In this document: one piece after another, positions 32,701 through 42,631 of the stretch
Layout: every line of letters starts with the position of its first letter
How positions within the stretch are numbered: position 1 is the stretch's first letter
Assembly: GCA_030844895.1 (NCBI GenBank)
Contig: CM061223.1
Coordinates: 105,259,186 to 105,323,185 of the forward strand
Direction: 5' to 3'
Origin: Ambrosia x helenae
Taxonomy: Eukaryota > Streptophyta > Magnoliopsida > Asterales > Asteraceae
DNA: 64,000 nt
Position numbers and translations under genes: made by a program
Notes under the pieces: generated by a model
Database searches by the model: none
What the model saw: the letters and a program-made list of their open reading frames with translations, nothing else
Told to the model about the DNA's origin: nothing

Positions 32701-35658
32701 CTTTAAAAACAAGCGTATTGTTCTTTATGATACTTTGATTCAGCAGGTAATTATATCAGCTTACAAGGGTTATCTCAGGGGGGGTGTTTGGATTGTGTGT
32801 TGAAAGTGATTATGTAATATATAATCAGCTGTAAGATAATAGGCTGCAAAGGATGGTGTTCGGTCGTGTTTCTGCTCTTTATAATCAAATAAACAGCCGT
32901 GTTATTTAAAAAAAATAAGAGATTAACTATCAAAAAAACTTATTTGAATGATCATGTTTGTATAAACTACTATTAAATTAATTATCCAAGACTGATGACA
33001 TAACCCCGCAACGATCAAGTAATCAGAATCAGATTGATTCCCTGGTTTGAAAAAGCACGAAGCGCATAAAAGCGACGAGGTCTAAAACCGAGGCGCAAAA
33101 GCGGTGGCCTTTTCGTACGCGAGGCACAAGACGAATATATATATTTTTTATATATGTTATAGGTTTTTAGCATCATTTACCCAAGGTTTATATATGATTT
33201 AGCTTAAATGTACAATATTTTTAGCTACATGTATAACAATTTTAAGCACAAAACACCCCGTGTACGAAAAGTGAGCTTTTATAAGCGCGCTCTTCTTGCG
33301 CTTTTTGTACGATGCTCACCTAGTGTTACATAAGGCGCACATATTGGCGTCTAGAAGCGCTTCGCGCTTTTTAAAACCAAGATTGATTCCATCCAAACAC
33401 TTAAAAATGATCAACTGTGATTTGAAAACACAATAATTAGATCATCAGTTTGCAAACAAATCCCAAACACCCCCGCTCGTATTCCAGTCTTTAGTCAAGC
33501 TTGTGGGTCAAACCATGTTTGTGTATTGATGAATTTGTTTTATTTTTCTGTTTTTTTTGCCACATCATCATGTTTCTTATTGTATTTATTTGGTTAACAT
33601 GGTCTGACATATGCAGTGCAAAAATGTGGAAGAAGTTGTTGCTGTGATTGCACACGAACTTGGTCACTGGAAACTGAATCACACAATGTATTCATTCATT
33701 GCTGTCCAGGTGTGTTCTAGTTTCTTGATTTTTTTGGATATAACACGTATAAAAATATGTTTTATGATCGACTCTGTGGAAGGATGTGGCTTTGACCAAT
33801 AAATGGCTATTTGATTTCATGTTTGACTTTAAGGAAGTGTGCATTTGCCTTTGACAACTTTGCAGGTTCTTACACTTTTGCAATTTGGAGGTTATACACT
33901 TGTAAAGAACTCAAAGGATCTATTTATGAGTTTTGGGTTCGATACTCAACCAGTCCTCATTGGGCTCATACTATTCCAGGTACGCTGCTATTAATCTGCT
34001 TGATTTATCCCAAGTTGTTGACCAGAATACAGTTGGTTCGTAAGGGTAGCCGGGTAGGTTAATTTGGTGTTTTTTTACGAAGATGTAAAAGAGAGGGGGG
34101 GGGGGGGGGGTATAATACTTTGAAACATATCGTAAAAATCTGAAGTTGAATCTATTGTGGATGCACATAGGAGTTGGGAGGGGTAAGCTTTAAATATGTT
34201 ATATATCTATATTATAAAATATGTGTTTTGATGTTTGTGAGATTAGTCGCACCTATCCCTTTGTTTTAGCACTTCAAACCTCGGGTGGCAAAAAGAGTGG
34301 GTTGGGTTACTGATCAAAATTGGTCGAGGTTGGACTTATCCGCAATAGCATGTTTTACCTGTTTTTGTGTCTTATATAAATTGAATGTTGTTAATAGGAC
34401 TACAAACTGTGCTATTACAATTTTCAATACTAATCTATGTTTTCAGTTTTACCAAAAAACAGTTTATTGTCGGATAAAGAATAATTGTGCCAAACGATTA
34501 ATTTTCTCTGACGTCGACTTGTTATTGTTATTCTTATTCTTGATAAATAATTAATCCATAACATAAATATTGTTTCAAGTCCTGAGGGTATTCATTTATT
34601 GAGGTTTTACCGTAGGAAGTTATATGTTTTTTAACACACTTTGGATGGCATCCCATCCCGTTTGACAATGGCGAAGCTTTTTGAGGGCCCGAGGGGGGGG
34701 GGGGGGCACCGTTTTTTGGCGCAGTGGTAGAATTTTGCGATTTTCGTAAGTAAATTGAGTCTGGTTTGAGTTCGGCCCCCACCGATTCGAGAACCAAGCT
34801 TCGCCACTGCCATTTGATCCATTCAAACTGTTTCCTTTCGTCAATTCTGAATTGACCTATTTGTATTCTAATGGGTCGAAATCGTCACAATGTTACATGT
34901 CTAAATGTGGTCTGATGATGCGCTGCTAATGTTATTATAATTTTTAATTGCAGCACACCATAATTCCTGTCCAGCATCTTGTAAGCTTTGGCCTTAACCT
35001 CGTAAGCCGTGCTTTTGAGTTTCAGGTAGTTTATTTATTAATTATATATTAGTTTCCAAACTAAGTTTAACTTACATGCTCGTATGGTTTGTCTGATCCT
35101 TTGGTTATCATGGTTTTTGGTTTAATCTTAAATCTAGGCCGACGCTTTTGCAAAGAATCTTGGTTATTCTAAACCGCTACGAGACGGACTAGTTAAAACT
35201 ACAGGTATGCGTGTGTGTATATATAAAAAATCTTTTTCTTTATTGGTTTTTATGGTGTTGGCTTTTTAGCTTTACTCAAATCCGTCCAGAAAAATAAATG
35301 CAAAATATTGAATATATAGTTCAATAAACCAGTAAACACCGAACTGCAAAACCAGCAACTTAGCTTAAAGCTCATGATATTTGTCAAAACCAGCCGAACT
35401 GGACTGTGAACATCTCTAATTCTCGGTTTACAGCTCTACTTTTAAACAAACAAACGATATATTGTTTGTGCCCCTAGACAATTTTTTTTATCAATATATA
35501 TATTTCTATGTTTTTTTGTTAATGTAAATATGAATTTGCAGGAGGAGAACTTGTCGGCGATGAACACAGATCCATGGTACTCCGCTTATCACTACTCTCA
35601 CCCTCCCCTGGTTGAAAGGTTAGCTGCCATAGATGAGGCTGATAAGAAGGCAGATTAG
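29706..35658 (+). CDS. STE24: CAAX prenyl protease 1 (STE24 zinc metalloprotease)
   Basis: Fourteen exons: 29706-29736, 30919-31066, 31184-31268, 31361-31456, 31789-31854, 31944-32042, 32140-32253, 32345-32455, 32684-32746, 33617-33709, 33866-33979, 34954-35025, 35138-35204, 35542-35658. The product is about 424 residues, the usual plant length. It is a multi-pass ER membrane peptidase (M48) that removes the last three residues of prenylated CAAX proteins. HELGH at 284-288 binds zinc, with a third ligand probably Glu362 in FEFQAD. The C-terminus KKAD fits a KKxx ER retrieval signal. Exon 13 has one extra A (GTTAAAACTACAG, about 35194-35197), which shifts the last ~43 codons; the downstream frame is otherwise perfectly conserved (NTDPWYSAYHYSHPP), so I suspect a sequence error. 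Introns hold several MITEs. Confidence 0.93.
29837..30590 (+). repeat. ~155 bp tandem repeat in STE24 intron 1
   Basis: Units containing GTTGATGTTGCTAATTGTAT and GATGATTTGATGCAGTTTTT begin near 29840, 29997 and 30155, with a partial unit after 30559. The third unit is split by the MITE at 30203-30558, so the repeat is older than that insertion. Confidence 0.85.
30203..30558. mobile_element. 356 bp palindromic MITE rich in TGACGTGG motifs (copy 1)
   Basis: The ends GGGGTATTGGATTTTAATAA and its complement form long terminal inverted repeats. TTTATAAA flanks both sides (30195-30202 and 30559-30566), and the neighbouring tandem units show the empty site. The centre has several TGACGTGG/CCACGTCA boxes, the ACGT core bound by plant bZIP factors. 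A second copy is at 43629-44011. Confidence 0.82.
32779..33475. mobile_element. MITE with GGGGTGTTTGG ends in STE24 intron 9
   Basis: The ends GGGGGGTGTTTGGATTG and CAAATCCCAAACACCCCC are inverted repeats, related to the MITE at 6969-7183. It is interrupted by the GCGC-rich element at 33042-33379. Confidence 0.6.
33042..33379. mobile_element. GCGC-rich MITE (Mutator-like) with 11 bp target duplication
   Basis: The ends TGGTTTGAAAAAGCACGAAG and CGCTTTTTAAAACCA are inverted. Flanks are a perfect 11-mer, AGATTGATTCC, at 33031-33041 and 33380-33390, which points to a Mutator-type insertion. The copy at 49428-49865 in CBE1 is in the opposite orientation. Confidence 0.8.
34666..34809. mobile_element. 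hAT-type MITE in STE24 intron 11
   Basis: The ends CAATGGCGAAGCTT and AAGCTTCGCCACTG are inverted repeats. The flanks CCGTTTGA (34658-34665) and CCATTTGA (34810-34817) match at 7 of 8. It includes a G14 run near 34694-34707 and GCGCAGTGGTAG. Related sequence is at 10430-10575. Confidence 0.75.
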
Positions 35659-36275
35659 CAAAGACTATACGACGTAGTTTCAATAGGCTAAAACAACTCT
35701 CTAGTGATCACAATGTTACCTTTTTATCCTTTAAAACCAATACATTTTTGAGTTTTAGACCTGGTAAAATATTTTAAGGAAGTGGTCAAAGGTAAGATAT
35801 ATCATCTAGATTGTGTTCCAACATTCAACGCTTCAGGTTGCATCATGTTTTTTAGTTTTCTGGTCTTGTCCGAGGCCTAAGCCCAGTATAAAATTCGCCA
35901 TGCACTCTGAGGCGTATTCTTCAAACCCAATTTTGACCCACGTGTGGACGAAGTGTCGCTTAAAGCCTCCAGGGTTTGTTTTTATCGCGCTTGAGACGCC
36001 CTTTTGAAACCAAGGTCTAAGGTTTGAATAGGATGGATCTTAAAAAAAACTACAATTTCATAGGTATCTTTAAAAACTTGTATAATAATATCAAATGAAC
36101 ATTTTTACAGCACTTCATATTTTAATAAATATAGTTTATAACATGGCTAATACACCCTGCAAAACCATAAACATAAACTTTAGAAGTTAAAACCCTGCTA
36201 TAAACATAGATTAATTTTTATTTCGAGGAGAAGAATGAGAGATGCCAGATTTAAAAATAAGTATATTGAGTTAAA
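35659..36275. other. STE24 3' flank, no further gene
   Basis: The sequence AGCGTCTCAAGCGCGATAAA-like (about 35975-36010) may be a decayed copy of the GCGC-rich MITE. Nothing codable is seen. Confidence 0.35.
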
Positions 36276-36553
36276 TGCCAATTTAGTCCCTGAGGTTTGT
36301 CAAAAATTGTCACTTTCATTCAAATTTTTTTTTGTCAATTTAGTCCCTGTGGTTTCATTTTTTTTTGTCGTTTTAGTCCCTGTGGAGTGTGGAGTGTGGA
36401 CTAACAAGATTTGGATGAAAGTGACAGTTTTTGACAAACCTCAGGGACTAAAATGACAAAAAATGAAACCACATGGACTAAATTGACAAAAAAAAAAAAG
36501 ATTTGGATGAAAGTGACAAATTTTGACAAATCTCAGAGACTAAATTGCCAATT
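36276..36553. repeat. Palindromic MITE-like repeat (TTTAGTCCCTG family)
   Basis: TGCCAATTTAGTCCCTGAGG...CACTTTCATCCA-like at the left is mirrored by GGATGAAAGTGACA...CAGAGACTAAATTGCCA at the right, with two inner copies of the same motif. Short TTAA flanks are possible. Confidence 0.7.
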
Positions 36554-37165
36554 AACTTCGAGTATATTTGATATAATGATTTTCAAGAAAAAGATGTAAA
36601 ATACATAGATATGAATATCTTATATATTTACTGTTATTTTGTATCGAGTAATTGTAATGCCATATAAGTTTATAATAAGTATAAAAAAATTGCCCATAGA
36701 AGAAAAAAGAAATAGGAAAAGAGTCCGAATTTTCTAAAAACTTGTATACCGAAGGCACACTCAAAGTCTATAGGTTTCACCTGGGGTTTACGCCCGAGAT
36801 GCAAGAGGAACACATATAGAGATAAGTAAGGCACAATAATATTTATAAAACTAATATAAATTAGAAATTATAATCATATGACCAATATTAAAAGTTTTTA
36901 AAGTCTTTAAAAACGTAAATAAGTTGTATGCCTTTTAAAAATCTTTGTATACGGAATTAAAAATCTCTATCTAGCGGTCATTAGGTGGTTTGATTCTACA
37001 GGTTTTGGTGTTTGGGTATGGGGTTTTTCTTCTAAATTATATGTTTTTGTTGGTTAGCTTCTTGCTATACCAACAAGTTCAATTAATAATATTTGTTGGT
37101 CTCTAATAAATAAATAAAGAAAATCGAAAAATAAATAAATAAATTTAAAAAGTATAGGAAATAAA
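36554..37165. other. No gene; AT-rich intergenic
   Basis: No coding or structured signal is recognised. Confidence 0.4.
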
Positions 37166-38286
37166 TCTATACTACTATATAGTGTATTCTGGATGGGTAA
37201 CATCGTCATTTAATATTTATTTATATGGGCAATAATGTAATTTCATTATATTGGTAAGGCAAATTTAATACGAGAATTTAATACAAGTCAAGTTTCATTT
37301 ATAATCTCTTTTTTTATTAATTTTGTTTTGTTTTTGATATTTATCATTGATGCATTTTTTAAGATGACTTTTTTTAATTTGACAAAATTACAAAAATTAT
37401 CATACTGCTAATCACAAATGGATCCTATCCGCTAATCACATGAAGACAAGTAAACTCTTTGGGCATCAGTTTAGCCGACACAAAAGTACACTTAGGGGTC
37501 CATATCTCAACCAAATAACCAATCAAATAGTTACATATATAAAGTGGGGGCACTCTTTTAGCCCTCGGTCTAAACTCTAAAGGAGTCGACACCATGTCCT
37601 TTAAAAACACAAATTACAGAAAACGTACTTTATGTTTACAAATCTTTACACATTATGTCCTTTGACACAAACTCAGTTAACTTTTCTTGTTAAATATGGC
37701 AAGTGGACCCCATGTGAGGGTAGATTAGTCTTTTTACTCATTTATTATAAAAATAATCTTTTAATACATAAAACTATATACACACACAACTCTCTCTTTT
37801 CTCACCTTTAAGTTTAATCTTTCCCACATTCTTTGCCAACCAACACTATCACCTACCACCGCTATACCCTCACATGAGGTTTCCTTGGTCATATTTTAAT
37901 GAGAAAAAATAATTGGGTTAGGGTAAAAGGACGTAACATGTAAGGATTTGTAAATACAAAGTATGTTTTTTGTAATTTAGGTTTTTAAAGGACATGATTT
38001 CCAACCCCCTATAAACATAAAGGATGATTTTTGTAATTTACTCATTTAATTTTTAAGACGCTCATTAACTATGTATATACACACATCTATGTCGGTTCAC
38101 CTCATTTCCAGTGCCTCCTCATTGCAGAAACAACTACTCACCTCATTTCCATCAACACACCTTTTAAAACACCATTGGGTGCGACTGATCACACAAGAAT
38201 AAATGATGACTTTAAGTTTAAAATTATTATATATGTAATGAAAGTTTACGGGTGCAGCCCCGCCGCAACATACAGGCTCCTGCTAG
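37166..38286 (+). mobile_element. Non-autonomous Helitron with both termini
   Basis: The element starts TCTATACTACTATATAG after an A and ends with an imperfect hairpin (AGCCCCGCC...GGCTCCTG) and CTAG at 38283-38286, followed by T, so the A|T target rule holds. It is 1.12 kb with no RepHel coding sequence. Confidence 0.7.
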
Positions 38287-38491
38287 TTTTAAAAAGTACA
38301 TGTAGTCGTCACAAACTTTTCTAAGGGAAGCGATATTAAATTAGCATTATCAACAAGCAATATGTGTTGTCACTATTGCTAAAAGCTTTAATCCATTATA
38401 TTTGAACAAATACTAAACATAGGACATTATCTTCTCTCTATGTCGTATTCTCTCTGTTTTTGCTCGGCAAAGATGCAATCGGATTGGGTAA

Positions 38492-39401
38492 GACTATTCG
38501 TTGTGGCCTGCGAGCAAGCTTGCCGCGAGCCACAACTTTAAACACGTGTCTCGCGCGGTCCACAACAGGTCCACGTGATTGAGTCAGCGAGCGATGGGAC
38601 GTGAGCCAGCTCGCGTCCGTTAGCGGGCTGGCCAACGGTTTAAATTTCAAAAATTAAAATTTCACCCACCAAATTTATTACCCCCTATATTTATTTACCA
38701 CATCTTCTTCTTCTTCTTCTTCACATACTCAAACCCTAAAACCTTCAATTTTCAATTTTCAAACCAAACTTCATCATCATGGTGCAAGTGGACTGAGGAG
38801 AAGGAATTAGCACTCGTGCTCGCGTACCAACAAGTCCACGGTGACGCTGCTTCATCAAGGCGTGGCTATGGAGCTCGCGGCCTACAGTGGCACCAGGTTT
38901 TGGCCGAGTTTGGTACCCTTGTAGGGGATACCAACCGTACAAATGACTCCATCTCCCACAAGTTTGGGGACTTGAAATCGAAGTGTAAAAGCTTCGAAAC
39001 CGCCTACAAAGTGGTGAAGGCTGATATGCCCGACGAAACCGATGACGTGCCCGTCGCCTTCGCCAAAGTGGAGTATCTTCGGACGGTTGGCCATAACTTC
39101 AACCACGTTTCGGCGTGGCAAATGTTACGCTCGGGCCTACTTAGGTTTTTTTTTATTTTAGTGTAATATCCTTTTTTTTAGTGTAATTTTTTTTAATGTA
39201 ATGTTTTTTTTTTTTATTTTAGTGTAACTTTTGTTTTATTTTTAGTTTAATGTTTGTTTTTATAAAAAAACCTCGCTCACCTTGACCCATAACACCCTCT
39301 AGCGAGCGATCGCCGGCCGCTATCCAGTGCCAAGTTAGCGTTGACGTGACACAATATTATTCGATAAATCCTTCACTCACCTCTACCCATAACGGATAGT
39401 C
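38492..39401 (+). mobile_element. PIF/Harbinger element carrying a Myb/SANT-like ORF
   Basis: GACTATTCGTTGTGG at the left and CATAACGGATAGTC at the right are inverted repeats, with TAA on both sides (38489-38491, 39402-39404), the 3 bp duplication of this superfamily. It shares its termini with 55716-56323 and 58032-59930. It encodes only the DNA-binding partner, not the DDE protein. Confidence 0.8.
38771..39166 (+). pseudogene. Harbinger Myb/SANT-like accessory protein, partial
   Basis: Open frame with WCKWTEEKELALVLAYQ at its start, then QWHQVLAEFG and SHKFGDLKSKCKSFETAY. A KWT-E-E-x(n)-W-V-F pattern followed by a K-rich helix is the trihelix/SANT style of the second Harbinger protein. There is no ATG in frame near the start, and the end runs into T-rich sequence without the usual C-terminal region, so it is probably a fragment. 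Confidence 0.6.
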
Positions 39402-39404
39402 TAA

Positions 39405-39651
39405 CAAAAGTTACTGCCTAACTTTCTAGAAAGAGTAAAGTCCTATTTGAGTCCCAGTGGTTTTACCATTTTAACTACTTGAATCCAGTTTCAAAACCTT
39501 TAACCCTCTGAGTACTCGAGGTTTCCAGTTACACCTATTTGATTCCAATTGGATAACTTTGGTTAAGTTTCTTTGTTAACTTTTGTGAAAAGGACTAAAA
39601 TGCCCCTTTTATATATTTTTGTGTTATAATATATTATTAAATAATATATAA

Positions 39652-39696
<45 letters not shown>

Positions 39697-39698
39697 TA
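39405..39698. other. No gene; ends in (AT)n microsatellite
   Basis: An (AT)n/(ATA)n tract covers about 39643-39690. The rest carries nothing recognisable. Confidence 0.6.
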
Positions 39699-40130
39699 TG
39701 TAACACCCCAACCGATGGCGGAATCATCGAGGTGTCATGTAGTGACGATTGTTCAAAAACACATGGTACTAAAATGTAAATATTATTGTATAATTTAAAT
39801 TGTCTTACATGGATGAAATGGGAAAAATACAAAAGTCTAAACAAAACATGAAATTTGAAATAAATTATTAAAAACAAGCACTAAAATCCAATGCTATGGA
39901 ACTTAAGATCAAACTGCACTTGAAACATGTACAAAATAAGTTTTGTCAACATATGAAATGTTGGTGAGTATTCCTAGTTTTAATATATATAGTAAGTTGG
40001 AAAATGTTATACAATTCAAGTGCAAGCTACAGTGCATTTATGTAAACTATGTATCATACAAATGAGCGAAATCAATCCTGTGACTGTATCAATCCTGTGA
40101 CTGTATAAAGAAATCGGTACTAAAGACAAT
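39699..40130 (-). mobile_element. Fragment of a Tekay-like LTR, inverse orientation
   Basis: The start, TGTAACACCCCAACCGATGG, is the reverse complement of the LTR end at 2800-2831, and GTGTCATGTAGTGA...GATTGTTCAAAAAC continues the match for about 90 bp. The other terminus (complement of TGTAACATTCG) is absent, so this is truncated. Confidence 0.65.
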
Positions 40131-40139
40131 TATATAGAA

Positions 40140-41780
40140 ATAGATTGGTAAACAAACAATAAGTTGCGCCGTTAACCCTTTCTGAATAGAGAACTATAGA
40201 GAGGGAAGTGATTCTTAATGATTTACAACAAATAATAGTTTGTTGTCTAGGAATTCGAATTTAGCAAATCAATATTGGTTCTTTAGGAACTCATTTAATC
40301 CAAATATGTATCAACTTGATCATTGCAATCAATAACCCCATCAATCCCAACAATTCAATCTTTAAACCATCTATGATTAACCACAATCATTATCTTCCGA
40401 TAAAACAACCCACCTAAGGGACCTCAGGGCACTCGCGCTAGTGGCATGGGGCTTCAAAATGGGGTTAATCCTGGTGCATGGGGCTACTTTGTTTTAAGCA
40501 TTAAATAAAAAAAAAAACTTTTTTAACTTATTTTAAACATGTATAACACACCAAATTTCACACCAATACATTAACTTTAATTAAAACATTACATAAACTT
40601 AAAATAAAACATTACATAATCCTAAATTTTACATAATCCTAAATTAGAACATTTATTAAACCTAAATTACTTAAACACACCTACGGAGAGTAGTTATCCC
40701 AATCATCTAGAGTGTACTTCGACGATGACACGGACCTATCGCTATCACGATCTTCGACCTAGCATCCGAGAGGATGCAGCCAAAGTCAGGACTTGGAAGA
40801 TAATATGGTTCATTATCGTACCCTTACTCATTTGGAACCGGAGCTGAAGGGTTTGGGGTGAGGTTGAATTGTGAGATCAAATTGTCAGTAACTCTGAGTA
40901 TTCTGTCTTGTATTTATAGGATTAGAAAAGTAGTTGTTTGAAAAGTAGCCGTTGGAAAACTATCCGTTTGAATATTATTTTTTATTAAATATTTAAATAA
41001 ATTTTTTAATAAATTTATTTTGTTTTAATTAATTAATATTAAAAAAGAAAAAAGTGATGGGGCTACTTTGGGTTAGAACATTTCCAGTGATGGAGCTACT
41101 TTGGGCTACTTAAGGGTACAAATGACGTGACACAGTTTCATTGGTAGACATGAGGCTACATGGGGCTTGTGCCCCCTCCCTAAACATATTTCTACCTGTT
41201 CACATGTGATTACATTTCCACATGTTGGGTAGCAAAACTTACACTATTAAAAATAAAACATTGACCCTTAATTGACGGGGAGTTATTTTGCACTACCTTC
41301 TGCATCCGATCTAGAAAACTGATTGCTTTGGGGGCAAGCACCCCAAACGTATCAAATGCAAAAGGTACAAAGACATGTTGGTTCTCCAGGCAAGCCAAGC
41401 CATTTCATGTTTATCCACTTTTTTAATTTCGGCTTTCGAGACCGCTTGTCCTGCCATGAACCCGGTATCCCAAAATCCCACCAACGGAGACACCCCTGTA
41501 AGGTCAACGCATGCATGCTTGCCATGTACCCATCCGAATACAAGGACATCCGCTGGCCTCAAGGTGGACCGTCCTTAGAGTGGGTATGTTAAGAAATTTA
41601 TGGGTGCTTCTTTTTTGGCTGAGATCCATTCCGTTCGTAAAATATCCCATAAGACGTCCATAACCAGATCATGTATGTATTTAAACCCTGACAACTCTTT
41701 ACAATGTAAGGTATGTTCACCAAACTTGTCCAAACATGTTTTTTTTTACATAGTGGGCAGTCCATCAAGATATTAACATT
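40140..41780 (-). mobile_element. Retroelement copy 2, split by an insertion of about 1 kb
   Basis: Sequence at 40140-40195 (minus: IQKGLTAQLIV) matches the 3' end of copy 1 (IQKGVAAQLVA), and 41210-41780 matches its central part (SFLDRMQKVVQNN, then RPADVLVFGW, KHACVDLTGVSPLVG). The two halves are separated by the segment with the Harbinger element at 40418-41180. It is more decayed than the other copies and has no tail that I can see. Confidence 0.6.
40418..41180 (-). mobile_element. PIF/Harbinger-type element, second family
   Basis: TAA flanks both sides (40415-40417, 41181-41183). The ends GGGACCTCAGGGCAC and GTGCCCCCTCCC are loosely inverted, and GGGGCTACTTTGGG motifs recur near both ends. 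The minus strand has DDWDNYSP before a stop at about 40680-40705, resembling the C-terminus of Harbinger proteins. Non-autonomous. Confidence 0.5.
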
Positions 41781-42100
41781 TTACTCAATCTCCAACTTTG
41801 TAACTTAAGGACATATTTAACTTTTCACCAAGTGTTCTTACTCTTTCTTCATATTTTTTGACGCTTCCTGGAAGTATACACCTAACATTGAGCACACATT
41901 AGCAAAGCTAAGTAGGCATGTAAACGAATCGAACGATCATGAGTCATTCGGTGAGAAGTTCGTTTATGTTCGTATATTTTAAACGGATAAACACGAACAT
42001 ATATTTGCTAAACCTCTCATTAAAATTAAATCCAAGGGTTAAACATACACACCAAAACATAATTAAAGGGGTAAAACTGTAACTAACATAACACATATCC
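41781..42100. other. No gene; CBE1 distal upstream
   Basis: AT-rich sequence with an imperfect TTCGTTTATGTTCGT motif. Nothing else is seen. Confidence 0.4.
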
Positions 42101-42121
42101 CCTTTGTTAGCTACCAACAAC

Positions 42122-42195
42122 AAGCTCTCTCTCTCCTCTCTCTCCCTCTCTCTAAATTATTATTATTATTATTATAATATTATTATTATTATCAT
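42122..42195 (+). repeat. (CT)n and (ATT)n microsatellites in the CBE1 leader
   Basis: A (CT)n tract (about 42122-42153) followed by (ATT)n (about 42157-42192) lies roughly 500 bp before the CBE1 start codon, probably in the promoter or 5' UTR. Confidence 0.85.
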
Positions 42196-42631
42196 CTTCA
42201 AAATCCTTCGATCATCATCAACGATCAACCTCAATCGAAACCCTAAAAATGTTATACAATCATCCATCAGGATTCGATTAATCCTTCCAAAATCCCATCT
42301 ATCCTACAATCAAAACCCTAGCCCTTCACACCCCTTTATTTCAAGATTCCCAACAAAAAAACATAAACCAAACCTTATCAAAATCCTAGATTTTGTGTAA
42401 ACCCATCAAAGATTAGTGGTTTAGAGAAATGGGTCATAGGCAGATGTATAATTTGTGAGATAGTTACCCTTCCTTTAGTGGTTTCTTGATTGATGGTGTT
42501 TTAGGGCAAGATTTTTGTATTATGTATACAAAGCTTATTAGGTTTTAGATTTTTGTTAACTGGGTTTTTTTTTAATCAATTAATCTGGTAGAGGGTTGTG
42601 AAAAGGTTAGATTTTGGTTAGTTTTGTGAAA

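Noticed and set aside
32767..33480. Possible missing STE24 exon in the long intron 9
   Set aside because: The exons on both sides join in phase and give the normal protein length; the intron is long because of two nested MITEs.
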